DNA of 64,000 bases from Verrucomicrobiales bacterium (GTDB lineage: Bacteria > Verrucomicrobiota > Verrucomicrobiia > Limisphaerales > UBA9464): the NCBI GenBank assembly GCA_027488845.1, contig JAIYBC010000046.1:84700-148699 (forward strand), written 5' to 3'. Each line of letters begins with the position of its first letter. Position 1 is the first letter of the stretch. Position numbers and translations under genes: made by a program. This document shows positions 44,706 through 54,157 of the stretch, piece after piece. The notes under the pieces were generated by a model, which worked only from the letters and a program-made list of their open reading frames with translations, searched no databases and was not told the origin of the DNA.

Positions 44706-45848
44706 ATGAAGTTCAACAAGTGGACAGTCGCTTTGGCCGCCACCGGTGTGGTGAGCCTGGCTTCCGCCGTTCAGGCGGACGAGCACCCGGTCAACACGGC
44801 CCTCAGCGCCACGACCCTCAGCGGCTACGTGGACACCTCGGCGATCTGGAATTTCGGCACCGGCACCACGGTCGCGAACCGTTTCGCCAACACCGGCTCC
44901 GACCGTCAGGACGGCTTCAACCTCAACACCGTCAAGCTGCAGCTCGAGAAGCCCATCGACGAGGGCACCTGGAGCGCCGGCTACAAGGTTGAGACCATGT
45001 TCGGCCCCGACGCCGTCGTGATGCCGGGTCGCCTCGGCAACAGCCAGATCGCCCTGAAGCAGGCCTACGTCGCCCTCCGCGCCCCGGTCGGCAACGGCAT
45101 CGACTTCAAGATCGGCCAGTTCGACCCGATCGTCGGCTACGAGGTCACCGACAGCTACGCCAACCCGAACTTCTCCCGCAGCTTCGGCTTCAACAACCTC
45201 GAGCCGTTCGGTCACACCGGCGTGCTCGCCAGCTACCAGGCCACCGAGATCATCGGTGTCACCTTGGGTGTCGCCAACGGTGACGACGGCCTGCTCCAGG
45301 GCGGCGCGTTGACCGCCCAGGGCACCCGCGGCGCCCTCGCCGAGTCCTCCAAGGTCTACATGGCCGGGCTCGTCGTGAAGGCTCCGGAGTCCACTGGCTG
45401 GCTCGCCGGCAGCTCCCTGTACGCGGGCGTCGTCAACGGCGACCGTACCGGTGCCGCCCCTGATCCGACCCTGCTCTACGTCGGCGCCTCGCTCGCCACG
45501 CCGGTCAAGGCCCTCTCCATCGGCGCCAGCGCCGACATCCTCCTGAACGCCACGTTCGACGGCAGCTACGCCAACGCGTACGCCCTCTACGCCGGCTTCC
45601 AGCTGACCGAGAAGCTCAAGCTGAACAACCGCCTCGAGTACGCCACCTCCGGCTACGGCGCGTTCCTGCCCGGCCGCACCGCGGACAAGGTCCTCGGCGA
45701 GACCGTCACCCTCGACTACGCCCTCTGGGCCAACGTCGTCACCCGCGCCGAGTTCCGCTGGGACCGCGCCGTCGACGGCCTGGGCGCGTTCGACAACGGC
45801 CAGAAGAACGATCTGAGCCTCTCCGCGAACATCATCTACAAGTTCTGA
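44706..45848 (+). CDS. Porin-like outer-membrane beta-barrel protein
   Basis: 380 residues from ATG at 44706, with a strong ribosome-binding site (AGGAGGAA). Signal peptide KWTVALAATGVVSLASAVQA. The mature part alternates short hydrophobic strands ending in aromatic residues and finishes in LSLSANIIYKF, the C-terminal Phe signature of outer-membrane barrels. Related to proteins of the OmpL-like/carbohydrate porin type in Verrucomicrobia. Codon use looks strongly biased toward C-ending codons, and with the strong start and terminator this suggests high expression. The 193-bp leader holds no gene. Confidence 0.88.
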   Translation: MKFNKWTVALAATGVVSLASAVQADEHPVNTALSATTLSGYVDTSAIWNFGTGTTVANRFANTGSDRQDGFNLNTVKLQLEKPIDEGTWSAGYKVETMFGPDAVVMPGRLGNSQIALKQAYVALRAPVGNGIDFKIGQFDPIVGYEVTDSYANPNFSRSFGFNNLEPFGHTGVLASYQATEIIGVTLGVANGDDGLLQGGALTAQGTRGALAESSKVYMAGLVVKAPESTGWLAGSSLYAGVVNGDRTGAAPDPTLLYVGASLATPVKALSIGASADILLNATFDGSYANAYALYAGFQLTEKLKLNNRLEYATSGYGAFLPGRTADKVLGETVTLDYALWANVVTRAEFRWDRAVDGLGAFDNGQKNDLSLSANIIYKF

Positions 45849-45870
45849 TTCGACTCCGGTCGATGACAGA

Positions 45871-45899
45871 CCCCTCCCGGTTTCGGGAGGGGTTTTTTG
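45871..45899 (+). terminator. Rho-independent terminator after porin gene
   Basis: CCCCTCCCG, loop GTTT, CGGGAGGGG, then TTTTTT: a perfect 9-bp stem with T-run 22 bp after the stop codon. Confidence 0.92.
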
Positions 45900-46023
45900 T
45901 TGTCCCCACCCGACGGAACTCCGGCCGTTTCGCCCGCAATCCGGCGCTTCCCGCTTGAGTCGGCCCCGGTTGCCCCCGATACCACGGGGAGGAATCCGCG
46001 CCCCGAAGGGCAACGATCCCCGG

Positions 46024-46776
46024 ATGCGAGTCTACCCCTTCATCAAACCGGACGCCGCGGCGATCCTCGACGTCGGCTGCAACGTCGGCGCCCTCGTCGG
46101 GGAACTCCTCCGCCGCCATCCCAACGCCTTCGTCGCCGGCGTCGAGATCAACGCGGCCGCCCTCGAAGTCGCCCGCCGAAACCATCCCAAGGCCGATCTC
46201 CGGCATTCCGGCGCCGAGAACATCCCGTTTCCCGAGGCCACCTTCGACGTGGTCACCTGCGTCGAGGTGCTCGAACACCTGCCCGCCTCCCTGCGTCCCG
46301 CCGCATTCCAGGAGATGCGCCGCGTGCTGAAGCCCGGCGGTCGCCTCCTGATGACCGTGCCCCACGCCGGATGGTTCGACTGGCTGGATTCCAACAACGT
46401 CCGCTACCGGCTACCGGGGCTCTACCGCACGCTGGTCGGACGCGGACGCCGCGACGCAAACTACGACGCCAAGGGCCGCACCGTCGAATGGCACCACCAC
46501 TTCACCCTCGCGGAGCTGGAATCCCTCGTCGGCCCCGGTTGGCGCTGGCATGCCGTCCAGCGCGGCGGCCTGTTCCTGTATCCGCTGATGGACTGGCTGA
46601 GCTGGCCGTTCTACCGGATGGGTCTCATCGAGAATCCAGTCCGCCTTTTCTTCGAACGGGTGGGCGGATGGGACTACGACGTCGATTTCGGAAGCGCCTC
46701 CTACGGCATCCTCATCGCGCTCGAACGCAGGAAGGACGGCGCGCCGACCGTCCCGTTCAACGCGGCGTCTCGTTGA
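46024..46776 (+). CDS. Class I SAM-dependent methyltransferase
   Basis: 250 residues from ATG at 46024 (an upstream TTG is less likely). Rossmann motifs: ILDVGCNVGALVGELL (SAM-binding), VAGVEINAAALEVARRN, GAENIPFPEATFDVVTCVEV, then LEHLPASLRPAAFQEMRRVL and KPGGRLLMTVPHAG. The C-terminal part is hydrophobic (LYPLMDWLSWPFYRMGLIEN), perhaps membrane-associated. Methyltransferase_11 type; the substrate is unknown. Its 3' end overlaps the convergent VCBS gene by 20 bp. Confidence 0.88.
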   Translation: MRVYPFIKPDAAAILDVGCNVGALVGELLRRHPNAFVAGVEINAAALEVARRNHPKADLRHSGAENIPFPEATFDVVTCVEVLEHLPASLRPAAFQEMRRVLKPGGRLLMTVPHAGWFDWLDSNNVRYRLPGLYRTLVGRGRRDANYDAKGRTVEWHHHFTLAELESLVGPGWRWHAVQRGGLFLYPLMDWLSWPFYRMGLIENPVRLFFERVGGWDYDVDFGSASYGILIALERRKDGAPTVPFNAASR

Positions 46777-47935
46777 GGTAGATCCTGAGGTTCCGCGTGG
46801 AACGGCCGGCCGCCACGATGTCGAGCCGACCGTCGGCGTCGAGGTCCGCCAGGCACAGGTCCTCGCAGGCCATCTGGTCGTCGTCGATCCGATGCTTGAT
46901 CCAACGTCCCCCGGCCTCGATGTAGAGGGCGACCCCGACCTTCACCGTCCGAGGACGTCCCATGGCCCGCCAGCCGGCGACGATCTGCGGTCGCCCCTGC
47001 CCGAGCAGGTCGCCACAGGCCAACGCATGGCCGTCGATGAGGGAATCGTCCACGACCTCCCTCCGTCCCGGACCGGCGGTTCCCGAAGCAGGCGGATGGA
47101 ACACGACGAGTTCGTTTCCGTGCATCGGCGAGATCGCGGCGACCGTTCCCGTGGCTTCCGATAGCAGGCGGATCTCCCCCACCCCGCCGTTCTCCGGGCC
47201 GCCGACCGAACGGATGGCGGCCCGTTCGCGGACCGGATCCAGCATCAGCTCGAAGGCGCCCTCGGCCGATCCCACGAAGACGCTGCGGACGGTGCCCTCG
47301 AAGTCCGGCCTCGGATCGAAGTTGTGGGTCTTGTGCCAGGCATCCGCCACCGTCTCGACGGCCCAGGTGCCGCGACGGTCCTTCGGCGGCAGATACCGCT
47401 GGATCCGCACCCCTTCGCCCTTCGCGTCCTTGTTGCCCACGCCATGGAGCGGCACCGACCAGAGCGTCCAGCCCCGGGCGGCTTCCTTGACCCAACGGAT
47501 GCGGTGCATCGTGGGCAGATGGGGAAGACGGACGGGTTCCCAACGGGCGGTCCGGTCCTCGCCGGGCAACAGGTAGAAGAGCGCCCCGCTCCCGGTCGTG
47601 TCGCCCGGATTCCAGCCGGCCCCGACCGCGATCTCGGCGCGGCCGTCGCCGTCGATGTCCGCCGCGGCGACGCAGACGTGGTCCTGGGTCGTGAGGTTCT
47701 CGGCGATCACGTGCTTCTCCCAGCCGGGATTCCGGTACCAGGCGACCTGCTTGGCGTCGCAGAGGACGATGTCCGGCTTGCCGTCGCCGTCCACGTCGGC
47801 GGTGGTGACGCCGTAGCCGACGCCGACATTGGAATCCACGGTCACCGCCTTGAAGCGCGGCTCGATGGGAAGGGCGAGGACCTGGAGGCCGATGCCGGCC
47901 GACAGCGCAAGGGCGACGAGGCGACGGGGATTCAT
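46757..47935 (-). CDS. Exported FG-GAP/VCBS repeat protein
   Basis: 392 residues from ATG at 47935, chosen for the signal peptide RRLVALALSAGIGLQVLALP. Calcium-binding FG-GAP/VCBS signatures: TTADVDGDGKPDIVLCDAKQ, VAAADIDGDGRAEIAVGAGW, LADLDADGRLDIVAAGRS. These give a beta-propeller as in the extracellular proteins common in Verrucomicrobia and Planctomycetes. No enzyme motif. The end overlaps the methyltransferase gene on the other strand by 20 bp, so the two transcripts would be complementary there. Confidence 0.88.
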   Translation of the reverse strand: MNPRRLVALALSAGIGLQVLALPIEPRFKAVTVDSNVGVGYGVTTADVDGDGKPDIVLCDAKQVAWYRNPGWEKHVIAENLTTQDHVCVAAADIDGDGRAEIAVGAGWNPGDTTGSGALFYLLPGEDRTARWEPVRLPHLPTMHRIRWVKEAARGWTLWSVPLHGVGNKDAKGEGVRIQRYLPPKDRRGTWAVETVADAWHKTHNFDPRPDFEGTVRSVFVGSAEGAFELMLDPVRERAAIRSVGGPENGGVGEIRLLSEATGTVAAISPMHGNELVVFHPPASGTAGPGRREVVDDSLIDGHALACGDLLGQGRPQIVAGWRAMGRPRTVKVGVALYIEAGGRWIKHRIDDDQMACEDLCLADLDADGRLDIVAAGRSTRNLRIYLNETPR

Positions 47936-48090
47936 GGGGGACCGGCAAGGTGGGGGAAAGCGTTTCCGGGAACAATGCCACAGGGGCATGCGGGCATGGA
48001 ATCGGGGGGATTCGGGAAGCTGCATTGGAAGCGTTCCACCAAAGGGGCGTTGCCGAGCGGCCCCGGCTTTCCCCATTCTCCGCCCGCTTT

Positions 48091-49647
48091 ATGAACGATT
48101 CGTTGCACCTGGACGAACTGCTGGCCTCCCGTTCGGACCAGGCCCGGCGTCCCTTGGAACCGAGCACGGTGGTCATCTTCGGCGCCTCCGGCGACCTGAC
48201 CGCCCGCAAGCTCATCCCGGCCCTCTACCACCTCGCGTTGGAGAAGCTGATGCCGCAGCCCTTCAAGATCATCGGCTTCGCCCGTCGCGAGAAGACCGAC
48301 GAATCCTGGCGTGCGGAACTGCGCGAGGCGCTCGGGAAGTTCTCCCGCACGAAGCCGGTGAAGGACGACGTGTGGTCCGCCTTCGCGGAAAACATCCACT
48401 ACTGCCAGGCCGACATGTCCGACGCCGCGGGCTACGAGAAGCTGAAGGGCATGGTGTCGGCGTTCCCGCACGAGAAGCTGCGCAGCAACCTGCTCTTCTA
48501 CCTGGCCACGAACCCCAGCCAGTTCGGCGAGGTGACCGCGCACCTGAGCGCGGTGGGACTCCTGCAGAAGGCGGAGGGCGGGCTCACGAGCGAGCGCATC
48601 GTCGTCGAGAAGCCGTTCGGCCACGACCTCGGGAGCGCCGAGGAACTCAATGGGGAGCTCACGCGTTTCGCCCATGAGAAGCAGATCTTCCGCATCGACC
48701 ACTACCTCGGGAAGGAGACGGTCCAGAACATCCTGACCTTCCGCTTCTCGAACGCGATCTGGGAACGGCTCTGGAACCGCGAGTGCATCGACCACGTGCA
48801 GATCACGGTCGCCGAGAAGCTCGGCGTCGGGTCGCGCGGCGGCTACTACGAGGAGGCCGGTGCGATCCGCGACATGGTCCAGAACCACGTGCTGCAGGTC
48901 CTCTCGCTCATCGCCATGGAGCCGCCGGTCTCGCTCCAGGCCGAGAACGTCCGCGACGAGAAGGTGAAGCTGCTGAAGTCGATCCGGCTCATGACGCCGG
49001 CCCAGGTGGCCGAGAACGTGGTGCGCGGCCAGTACTTCGCCGGCGAGGTCGACGGGGAGCTCCGTCCGGCCTACCGCAGCGAGCCGAAGGTGAAGCCGAA
49101 TTCGAACGTGGAGACCTTCCTCGCGATGCGCCTGCACATCGACAACTGGCGCTGGTCGGGCGTCCCGTTCTACGTGCGGACCGGCAAGAACCTGCCGCTC
49201 AGCGCCAGCGAGGTCCGGATCCAGTTCAAGAGCGCCCCGAACATCCTGTTCGCCGCGAAGGACCACCTCGACGCGAACTCGCTCACCCTCCGGCTCCAGC
49301 CGGACGAGGGCATGACGCTCCGCTTCAACGGGAAGGTCCCCGGCGGGGCCGCCGAGCTGCGCCCGGTGCGGATGCACTTCAGCTACGACTCGGAGTTCGG
49401 GGCCTACACCCCGGAGGCCTACGAACGCCTGCTGCTCGAATCCATGGCCGGCGACGCCACCCTGTTCATCCGCAGCGACGAGGTGGAGACCGCATGGAAG
49501 ATCGTCGACGCGATCCGCAACGCGTGGATCGGGAAGCCGCTCACGAACCGCGAGTTCTACGCGGCCGGCACCTGGGGCCCGGCGGCGGCGGACGACCTGC
49601 TCGCCAAGAGCGGGCACGAATGGAAGAACCCGCAGCGCCGGGACTGA
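48091..49647 (+). CDS. zwf: Glucose-6-phosphate dehydrogenase
   Basis: 518 residues from ATG at 48091. NADP-binding motif VVIFGASGDLTARKLIPALY near the start, EKPFGHDLGSAEELN, the catalytic RIDHYLGKETVQNILTFRFS, and the C-terminal substrate domain (RTGKNLPLSASEVRIQFK). Oxidises glucose-6-phosphate to 6-phosphogluconolactone, the entry to the oxidative pentose phosphate or Entner-Doudoroff path, in the cytoplasm. Seven bp separate it from the small phosphatase gene that follows, so they likely form an operon. Confidence 0.96.
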   Translation: MNDSLHLDELLASRSDQARRPLEPSTVVIFGASGDLTARKLIPALYHLALEKLMPQPFKIIGFARREKTDESWRAELREALGKFSRTKPVKDDVWSAFAENIHYCQADMSDAAGYEKLKGMVSAFPHEKLRSNLLFYLATNPSQFGEVTAHLSAVGLLQKAEGGLTSERIVVEKPFGHDLGSAEELNGELTRFAHEKQIFRIDHYLGKETVQNILTFRFSNAIWERLWNRECIDHVQITVAEKLGVGSRGGYYEEAGAIRDMVQNHVLQVLSLIAMEPPVSLQAENVRDEKVKLLKSIRLMTPAQVAENVVRGQYFAGEVDGELRPAYRSEPKVKPNSNVETFLAMRLHIDNWRWSGVPFYVRTGKNLPLSASEVRIQFKSAPNILFAAKDHLDANSLTLRLQPDEGMTLRFNGKVPGGAAELRPVRMHFSYDSEFGAYTPEAYERLLLESMAGDATLFIRSDEVETAWKIVDAIRNAWIGKPLTNREFYAAGTWGPAAADDLLAKSGHEWKNPQRRD

Positions 49648-49654
49648 GGGAGCC

Positions 49655-50146
49655 ATGAACGGACCGGATCCGGATCCGCCCGCCACGCCTCATCCCGCCC
49701 TGGCTGCCCTGCCGGCGGCGCGGCGGACGGCGGAACGGATCTGGTCCTCGGGCCAGCCGGACACCGGCCAGTTCCCCGAGATCGCCAAGGCTGGCGTCGA
49801 TTGCGTGATCAACCTCGCGCTCCCGACGTCACCGCGGGCGTTGCCCGACGAACGGGCCGTGGTCGAGGCGGCCGGGATGGAATACGTCGCCATCCCGGTC
49901 CTGTTCGAGGCGCCCACCGAGGCGGACTACCTCGCCTTCGAGCAGGCCATGGACGGGAGGAACGCGAGGGGCGTGCTCGTGCACTGCGCGCTCAACTACC
50001 GGGCCTCCGCCTTCCTCGCGCTCTATCGCGTCCGGAGACTCGGCTGGGAACGCGGGCGTGCTCTCGACGACCTGGCTTCGTTCTGGAAGCCGGAGCCGGC
50101 TTGGCAGGAACTGATCGACCGGATCCTGGGACCGGCGTCGACCTGA
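49655..50146 (+). CDS. Small dual-specificity/tyrosine phosphatase-like protein
   Basis: 163 residues from ATG at 49655. The P-loop of cysteine phosphatases appears as VLVHCALNYRASAF (HC-x5-R), preceded by the general-acid region. The N-terminal segment ERIWSSGQPDTGQFPEIAKA and GVDCVINLALPTS matches the fold of DSP/beta-lactamase-inducer-like phosphatases. Co-directional with zwf, 7 bp apart. Could dephosphorylate a sugar phosphate or protein; the target is unknown. Confidence 0.82.
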   Translation: MNGPDPDPPATPHPALAALPAARRTAERIWSSGQPDTGQFPEIAKAGVDCVINLALPTSPRALPDERAVVEAAGMEYVAIPVLFEAPTEADYLAFEQAMDGRNARGVLVHCALNYRASAFLALYRVRRLGWERGRALDDLASFWKPEPAWQELIDRILGPAST

Positions 50147-50162
50147 CCGGCCGGGAAGTCCC

Positions 50163-51548
50163 TCACTCCTTGTCGTACTGGCGGCTGTAGTCGAGCACGA
50201 CCTGCCGCTGCTCGCCGTTGCGCAGGAGGACGACGATGACCCGGTGCTTGCTGGCGACGTTGCGGATCGCCTCGGAGTGGATCGTCTGGACGTCGGCGGG
50301 GCTCTTCACCTCGCGCCCGTCGATCTTGAGGACGATGTCCTGCTGGGACAGGCCGGCCTGGGCGGCGTTGCCGGGGAACTTCACCCCGTAGATGAACACG
50401 CCTTCGTTCCGCTGGAAGTAGAGGTCCGGGTTGTCGAACTGGTTGATGGCCTTGACCGTGAAGTCCCACCGGGGGCATTCGACCTCCTCGCCCTCGACGC
50501 GGCCCTTGGCACGGGGGACGAACTCGGTCTTGAGGGTGTCGCCCTTGCGGACGTACTCGATCGAGGAGGGGCGTCCCTTCGGCAGCAGGCCGAGATGCCG
50601 GCGCACCGCCGGCAGATCTTCGTGGGTCATGCCGGTGATGGCCTCGCCGTTGATCCGCACGATGCGGTCACCGGCCTGGAGCCCGGCGCGCCGGGCCGGG
50701 CTTTCCGGGTCGGTCTCGGCCACCACCACGCCCTCGTTCTCCGGGAAATAGACGCTCCGGTTGAAGTCCTTCAGCGGCTGCAGCTGGATGCCGGTCCAGC
50801 TCCAGTCCATCCGTCCGTGCTGCCGGATCTGGTCCGCCACCACGCGGGCCACCTCGATGGGGACCGTGAAGCCGAGGTCGCCGCCGCCGCCCATCATGCC
50901 GCGGGTGTTGAGGCCGACCACTTCGCCTGCGGTGTTCACCAGCGGGCCACCCGAGTTTCCGGGGTTGATCGAGGCGTCCGTCTGGAGCCAGGAGCTGTAC
51001 TCGCTGGCGCCCGGAAGATAGCGCTGCGTGCAGGAGATGATGCCGATGGAGACGGAACGGGAGAGGCCGTAGGGGGCGCCCATGGCCATGACGAAGTCGC
51101 CTTCGGTGAGGTTCGTGGAGGAACCCAGGCGGGCGAACGGCAGCGGCGGCGCACCGGCGGGACGCTCCAGCTTCAACAGCGCGACATCGGTGTCCTTGTC
51201 GCTGCCCAGCACCTTGGCGTTGTAGGGTTGCCCGTCGGAAAGAAGGCATCGGACCTCGGTGGCCTTGTCGACGACGTGCCAATTGGAGAGCAGCTCGCCA
51301 TCCGCGGAGATCAGCACGCCGGATCCGGAGACCTCCTGCGACTGGCGCTTGCCGCCCTGCATGTCCTCGCGGAGGCACTTGATGAACACGACCGCGGGGA
51401 AGACCCGCTCCTTGGCTCCCTTCACCACGCGACGGAAATCGAGCTGGTCCAAACCGCGGAGGTTGTCCTCCTGCGCGACCGCCCCGGGGAAGCCGCCAAG
51501 GATCGCGAAGGCGGGGACCGCCACCGCCAACATCCGGAAGTTCAGCAT
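50163..51548 (-). CDS. Periplasmic trypsin-like protease with two PDZ domains (DegP/HtrA type)
   Basis: 461 residues from ATG at 51548. Signal peptide LAVAVPAFAILGGFPGAVAQ. Catalytic triad visible: His in LSNWHVVDKA, Asp in DKDTDVALLKL, Ser in NPGNSGGPLV. Two PDZ domains follow: around SPARRAGLQAGDRIVRINGE and around GNAAQAGLSQQDIVLKIDGR. Quality-control protease/chaperone of the cell envelope. Gene order protease-glutamate dehydrogenase on the same strand, but 65 bp apart. Length is typical of the family. Confidence 0.93.
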   Translation of the reverse strand: MLNFRMLAVAVPAFAILGGFPGAVAQEDNLRGLDQLDFRRVVKGAKERVFPAVVFIKCLREDMQGGKRQSQEVSGSGVLISADGELLSNWHVVDKATEVRCLLSDGQPYNAKVLGSDKDTDVALLKLERPAGAPPLPFARLGSSTNLTEGDFVMAMGAPYGLSRSVSIGIISCTQRYLPGASEYSSWLQTDASINPGNSGGPLVNTAGEVVGLNTRGMMGGGGDLGFTVPIEVARVVADQIRQHGRMDWSWTGIQLQPLKDFNRSVYFPENEGVVVAETDPESPARRAGLQAGDRIVRINGEAITGMTHEDLPAVRRHLGLLPKGRPSSIEYVRKGDTLKTEFVPRAKGRVEGEEVECPRWDFTVKAINQFDNPDLYFQRNEGVFIYGVKFPGNAAQAGLSQQDIVLKIDGREVKSPADVQTIHSEAIRNVASKHRVIVVLLRNGEQRQVVLDYSRQYDKE

Positions 51549-51613
51549 GGCCGGAGGGTACAAGGCGTCCTCCCGCTGTCGAGGTGCCCGCCCCCGGAAA
51601 ACCGCGGAAAACT

Positions 51614-52870
51614 TCATGGGAAGATTCCGCGGAGCCGACGCGCATCCCAGACCCGCTTCACGCCGAGGCTCATGGCCGCGAGGCGCATCGGGATCCCCTG
51701 TCGCCGGGAAAGGCCGAGCGTCTGCACGAAGGCCCCCTCGAGGATCCGGTGCAGGCGGTCGACGATCTCCGACTCGCTCCAGAAGAAGCTCTGGAGGTCC
51801 TGCACCCACTCGAAGTAGCTCACCACCACGCCGCCGGAATTGCAGAGGATGTCCGGGATCACGAAGACGTCGCCCCGGCGCGTCAGGATCTCGTCGGCAT
51901 CGGGCGTGGTCGGGCCGTTCGCGCCCTCGGCCAGGATCCGGCAGCGCAGACGTCCCGCGTTCTCCGCGGTGATCTGACGTTCCAACGCGGCGGGCACGAG
52001 GACGTCGCACGGAAGCTCGAGCAGCTCGGCGTTGGTCACCGGTTCGGCGCCCGGGAAACCGATCAGGGTCCTGTGGGTGGCCAGGTGGCGTTCCAACGCG
52101 ACCAGGTCGATCCCGGCGGGATTGTGGAGTCCTCCGCCGACGTCGCTGACACCGACCACGCGGACGCCCTGCTTCTGGAGGGAGTGGGCCGCCACCGAAC
52201 CCACGTTGCCGAAGCCCTGGACGACGGCGGTGCACTTCGACGCGTCCATCGAAAGCGTGTCCATGGCACGGCCGACGAGATAGGCGACACCGCGGCCGGT
52301 GGCCTCGCGGCGTCCGAGCGAACCACCGAGCACCACCGGTTTGCCCGTGACCACGGCGGGGACGTGGTGTCCGGCATGGGCGGAGTAGGTGTCCACCATC
52401 CAGGCCATCACCTGTTCGTTGGTGCCGACGTCCGGGGCCGGGATGTCCACCTGCGGACCGATGAACGGGATCAGCTCCTGGGTGAAGCGACGGGTCAACC
52501 GCTCCAGCTCGCCGGGCGAAAGGAGCCGCGGGTCCACGGCCACCCCGCCCTTGGCGCCGCCGTAGGGAAGGCCGGTCAGCGCGCACTTCCAGCTCATCCA
52601 CATGGCCAGCGCGGCGACCTCACCGAGAGTGACGTCGGGATGGAAGCGCATCCCGCCCTTGGTCGGACCGAGGGAGAGGTGGTGCTGGACGCGATACCCA
52701 GGGAAGACGGTGATCGAGCCGTCGTCCCGACGGACCGGGACGGCCACGGTGAAGGAACGCTTGGGGAACTTGAGGCGGTCGCGGTCCGATGCGGGGATCT
52801 CGAGCAGGTCGGCCACCGTGTCGAACTGCCGGCAGGCCATCGCGAAGGTGGGGTGGTTGTAGATCTCCAT
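51614..52870 (-). CDS. Glu/Leu/Phe/Val dehydrogenase (glutamate dehydrogenase type)
   Basis: 418 residues from ATG at 52870; an upstream ATG at 52987 gives an implausible Pro/Gly-rich start and overlaps the opposite gene. Substrate-binding start HHLSLGPTKGGMRFHPDVTL, catalytic Lys region LPYGGAKGGVAVDPRLLS, PAPDVGTNEQVMAWMVDTYS, and NAD-domain TAVVQGFGNVGSVAAHSLQ. Length and motifs agree with NAD-linked glutamate dehydrogenases that interconvert glutamate and 2-oxoglutarate. Divergent from the dGTPase-like gene with 104 bp between starts. Confidence 0.93.
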   Translation of the reverse strand: MEIYNHPTFAMACRQFDTVADLLEIPASDRDRLKFPKRSFTVAVPVRRDDGSITVFPGYRVQHHLSLGPTKGGMRFHPDVTLGEVAALAMWMSWKCALTGLPYGGAKGGVAVDPRLLSPGELERLTRRFTQELIPFIGPQVDIPAPDVGTNEQVMAWMVDTYSAHAGHHVPAVVTGKPVVLGGSLGRREATGRGVAYLVGRAMDTLSMDASKCTAVVQGFGNVGSVAAHSLQKQGVRVVGVSDVGGGLHNPAGIDLVALERHLATHRTLIGFPGAEPVTNAELLELPCDVLVPAALERQITAENAGRLRCRILAEGANGPTTPDADEILTRRGDVFVIPDILCNSGGVVVSYFEWVQDLQSFFWSESEIVDRLHRILEGAFVQTLGLSRRQGIPMRLAAMSLGVKRVWDARRLRGIFP

Positions 52871-52974
52871 GGGGTTGGGAGAAACGTGGACCGCGAACCG
52901 GCGGGCGCAAGATTTCCAGGCGCCCCGACCTCCGGGCGGTTGGTTTCCGACAGTCTCCCGGGCAGGATTCCCCC

Positions 52975-54132
52975 ATGCCGGTGACACAATCGGATCTGGA
53001 GGAGCGCGAGCGGCTGTTCCTTGCGGCCTACGCGCAGAAGAGCGGCGACAGCCGGGGACGCGTCCACGCCGAGGAACCGCCCCATTGGCGGACCGAGTTC
53101 CAACGGGACCGCGACCGGGTCATCCACAGCCGCGCGTTCCGGCGGCTGGAATACAAGACGCAGGTCTTCCTCAACGGCTCGGGCGACCACCTGCGGACAC
53201 GGCTGACGCACACCATGGAGGTGGCGGCGATCTCGCGGAACATCGCGCGGGCGCTGCGGCTGAACGAGGACCTGGCCGAGACGATCGCCCTCGCCCACGA
53301 CCTCGGCCATTCGCCCGTGGGACACAAGGGAGAGCACATGCTCGACCGCCTGATGAAGGACTACGGGGGGTTCGAGCACAACCGGCAGAGCCTCCGGGTT
53401 GTGGAGGTGCTGGAGCGGAAGTATCCGCGGTTCGAGGGACTGAACCTGACGTGGGAGGTGCGCGAGGGGTTGGCGAAGCACGAGACCGCGTACGACGTCC
53501 CACCGGGAGGCTCACGGTTTCCCCACCGCCAGTCCTCCCTCGAAGCCCAGATCGCCAACCTGGCGGACGAGATCACCTACTACAGCCACGACCTCGACGA
53601 CGGCTTGGACAGCGGGCTGCTGGACGAAAAGAAGCTGCTGCGGGAAGTGGAGGTCTGGAGCAAGGCGGCACGGGCGGTGAAACGGAAGTTCGGCGCGTTG
53701 CCGGACGAAAGCCGGCGCTACTACACCATCCGCCAGATCATCGACCAGCAGGTGTCCGACGTGGTGTCGACCACCGAGGAGCGGATCGTCGACGCGGGCG
53801 TCGCGAGCGCCGACGAGGTGCGGGCGCAGAGGAAGCCGCTGGTCCAGTACAGCCCGGAACGACGGCTGCAGAACCGGGAGCTGAGGAAATACCTCTACCG
53901 CAACCTCTACTACCACCCGGTCGTGGCCGAACCGAACAACCGGGCCATCCGCATGCTCGCCGAGGTCTTCAACACCTACATCCAGCATCCGAAGGAGCTC
54001 GGCGAAACCGCACGCCGGCGGATCACCGTGGATGGCCTTCACCGCGCCGCCTGCGACCACATCGCCAGCATGACGGATCGGTACCTGATCCAGGAGCACC
54101 ACCGCCTCTTCGGCCTCAACCTGGACCGTTGA
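52975..54132 (+). CDS. Deoxyguanosinetriphosphate triphosphohydrolase-like protein
   Basis: 385 residues from ATG at 52975. HD-domain dNTPase: FQRDRDRVIHSRAFRRLEYK, TRLTHTMEVAAISRNIARAL, the paired HD in IALAHDLGHSPVGHKGEHML, GFEHNRQSLRVVEVLE, and AQIANLADEITYYSHDLDDG. Hydrolyses dNTPs to nucleoside and triphosphate; bacterial homologues affect the dNTP pool and sometimes phage resistance. Cytoplasmic. Ends 25 bp before the convergent ligase gene. Confidence 0.93.
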   Translation: MPVTQSDLEERERLFLAAYAQKSGDSRGRVHAEEPPHWRTEFQRDRDRVIHSRAFRRLEYKTQVFLNGSGDHLRTRLTHTMEVAAISRNIARALRLNEDLAETIALAHDLGHSPVGHKGEHMLDRLMKDYGGFEHNRQSLRVVEVLERKYPRFEGLNLTWEVREGLAKHETAYDVPPGGSRFPHRQSSLEAQIANLADEITYYSHDLDDGLDSGLLDEKKLLREVEVWSKAARAVKRKFGALPDESRRYYTIRQIIDQQVSDVVSTTEERIVDAGVASADEVRAQRKPLVQYSPERRLQNRELRKYLYRNLYYHPVVAEPNNRAIRMLAEVFNTYIQHPKELGETARRRITVDGLHRAACDHIASMTDRYLIQEHHRLFGLNLDR

Positions 54133-54157
54133 ACTTCCCTTCCCACCGGCGCCTAGG

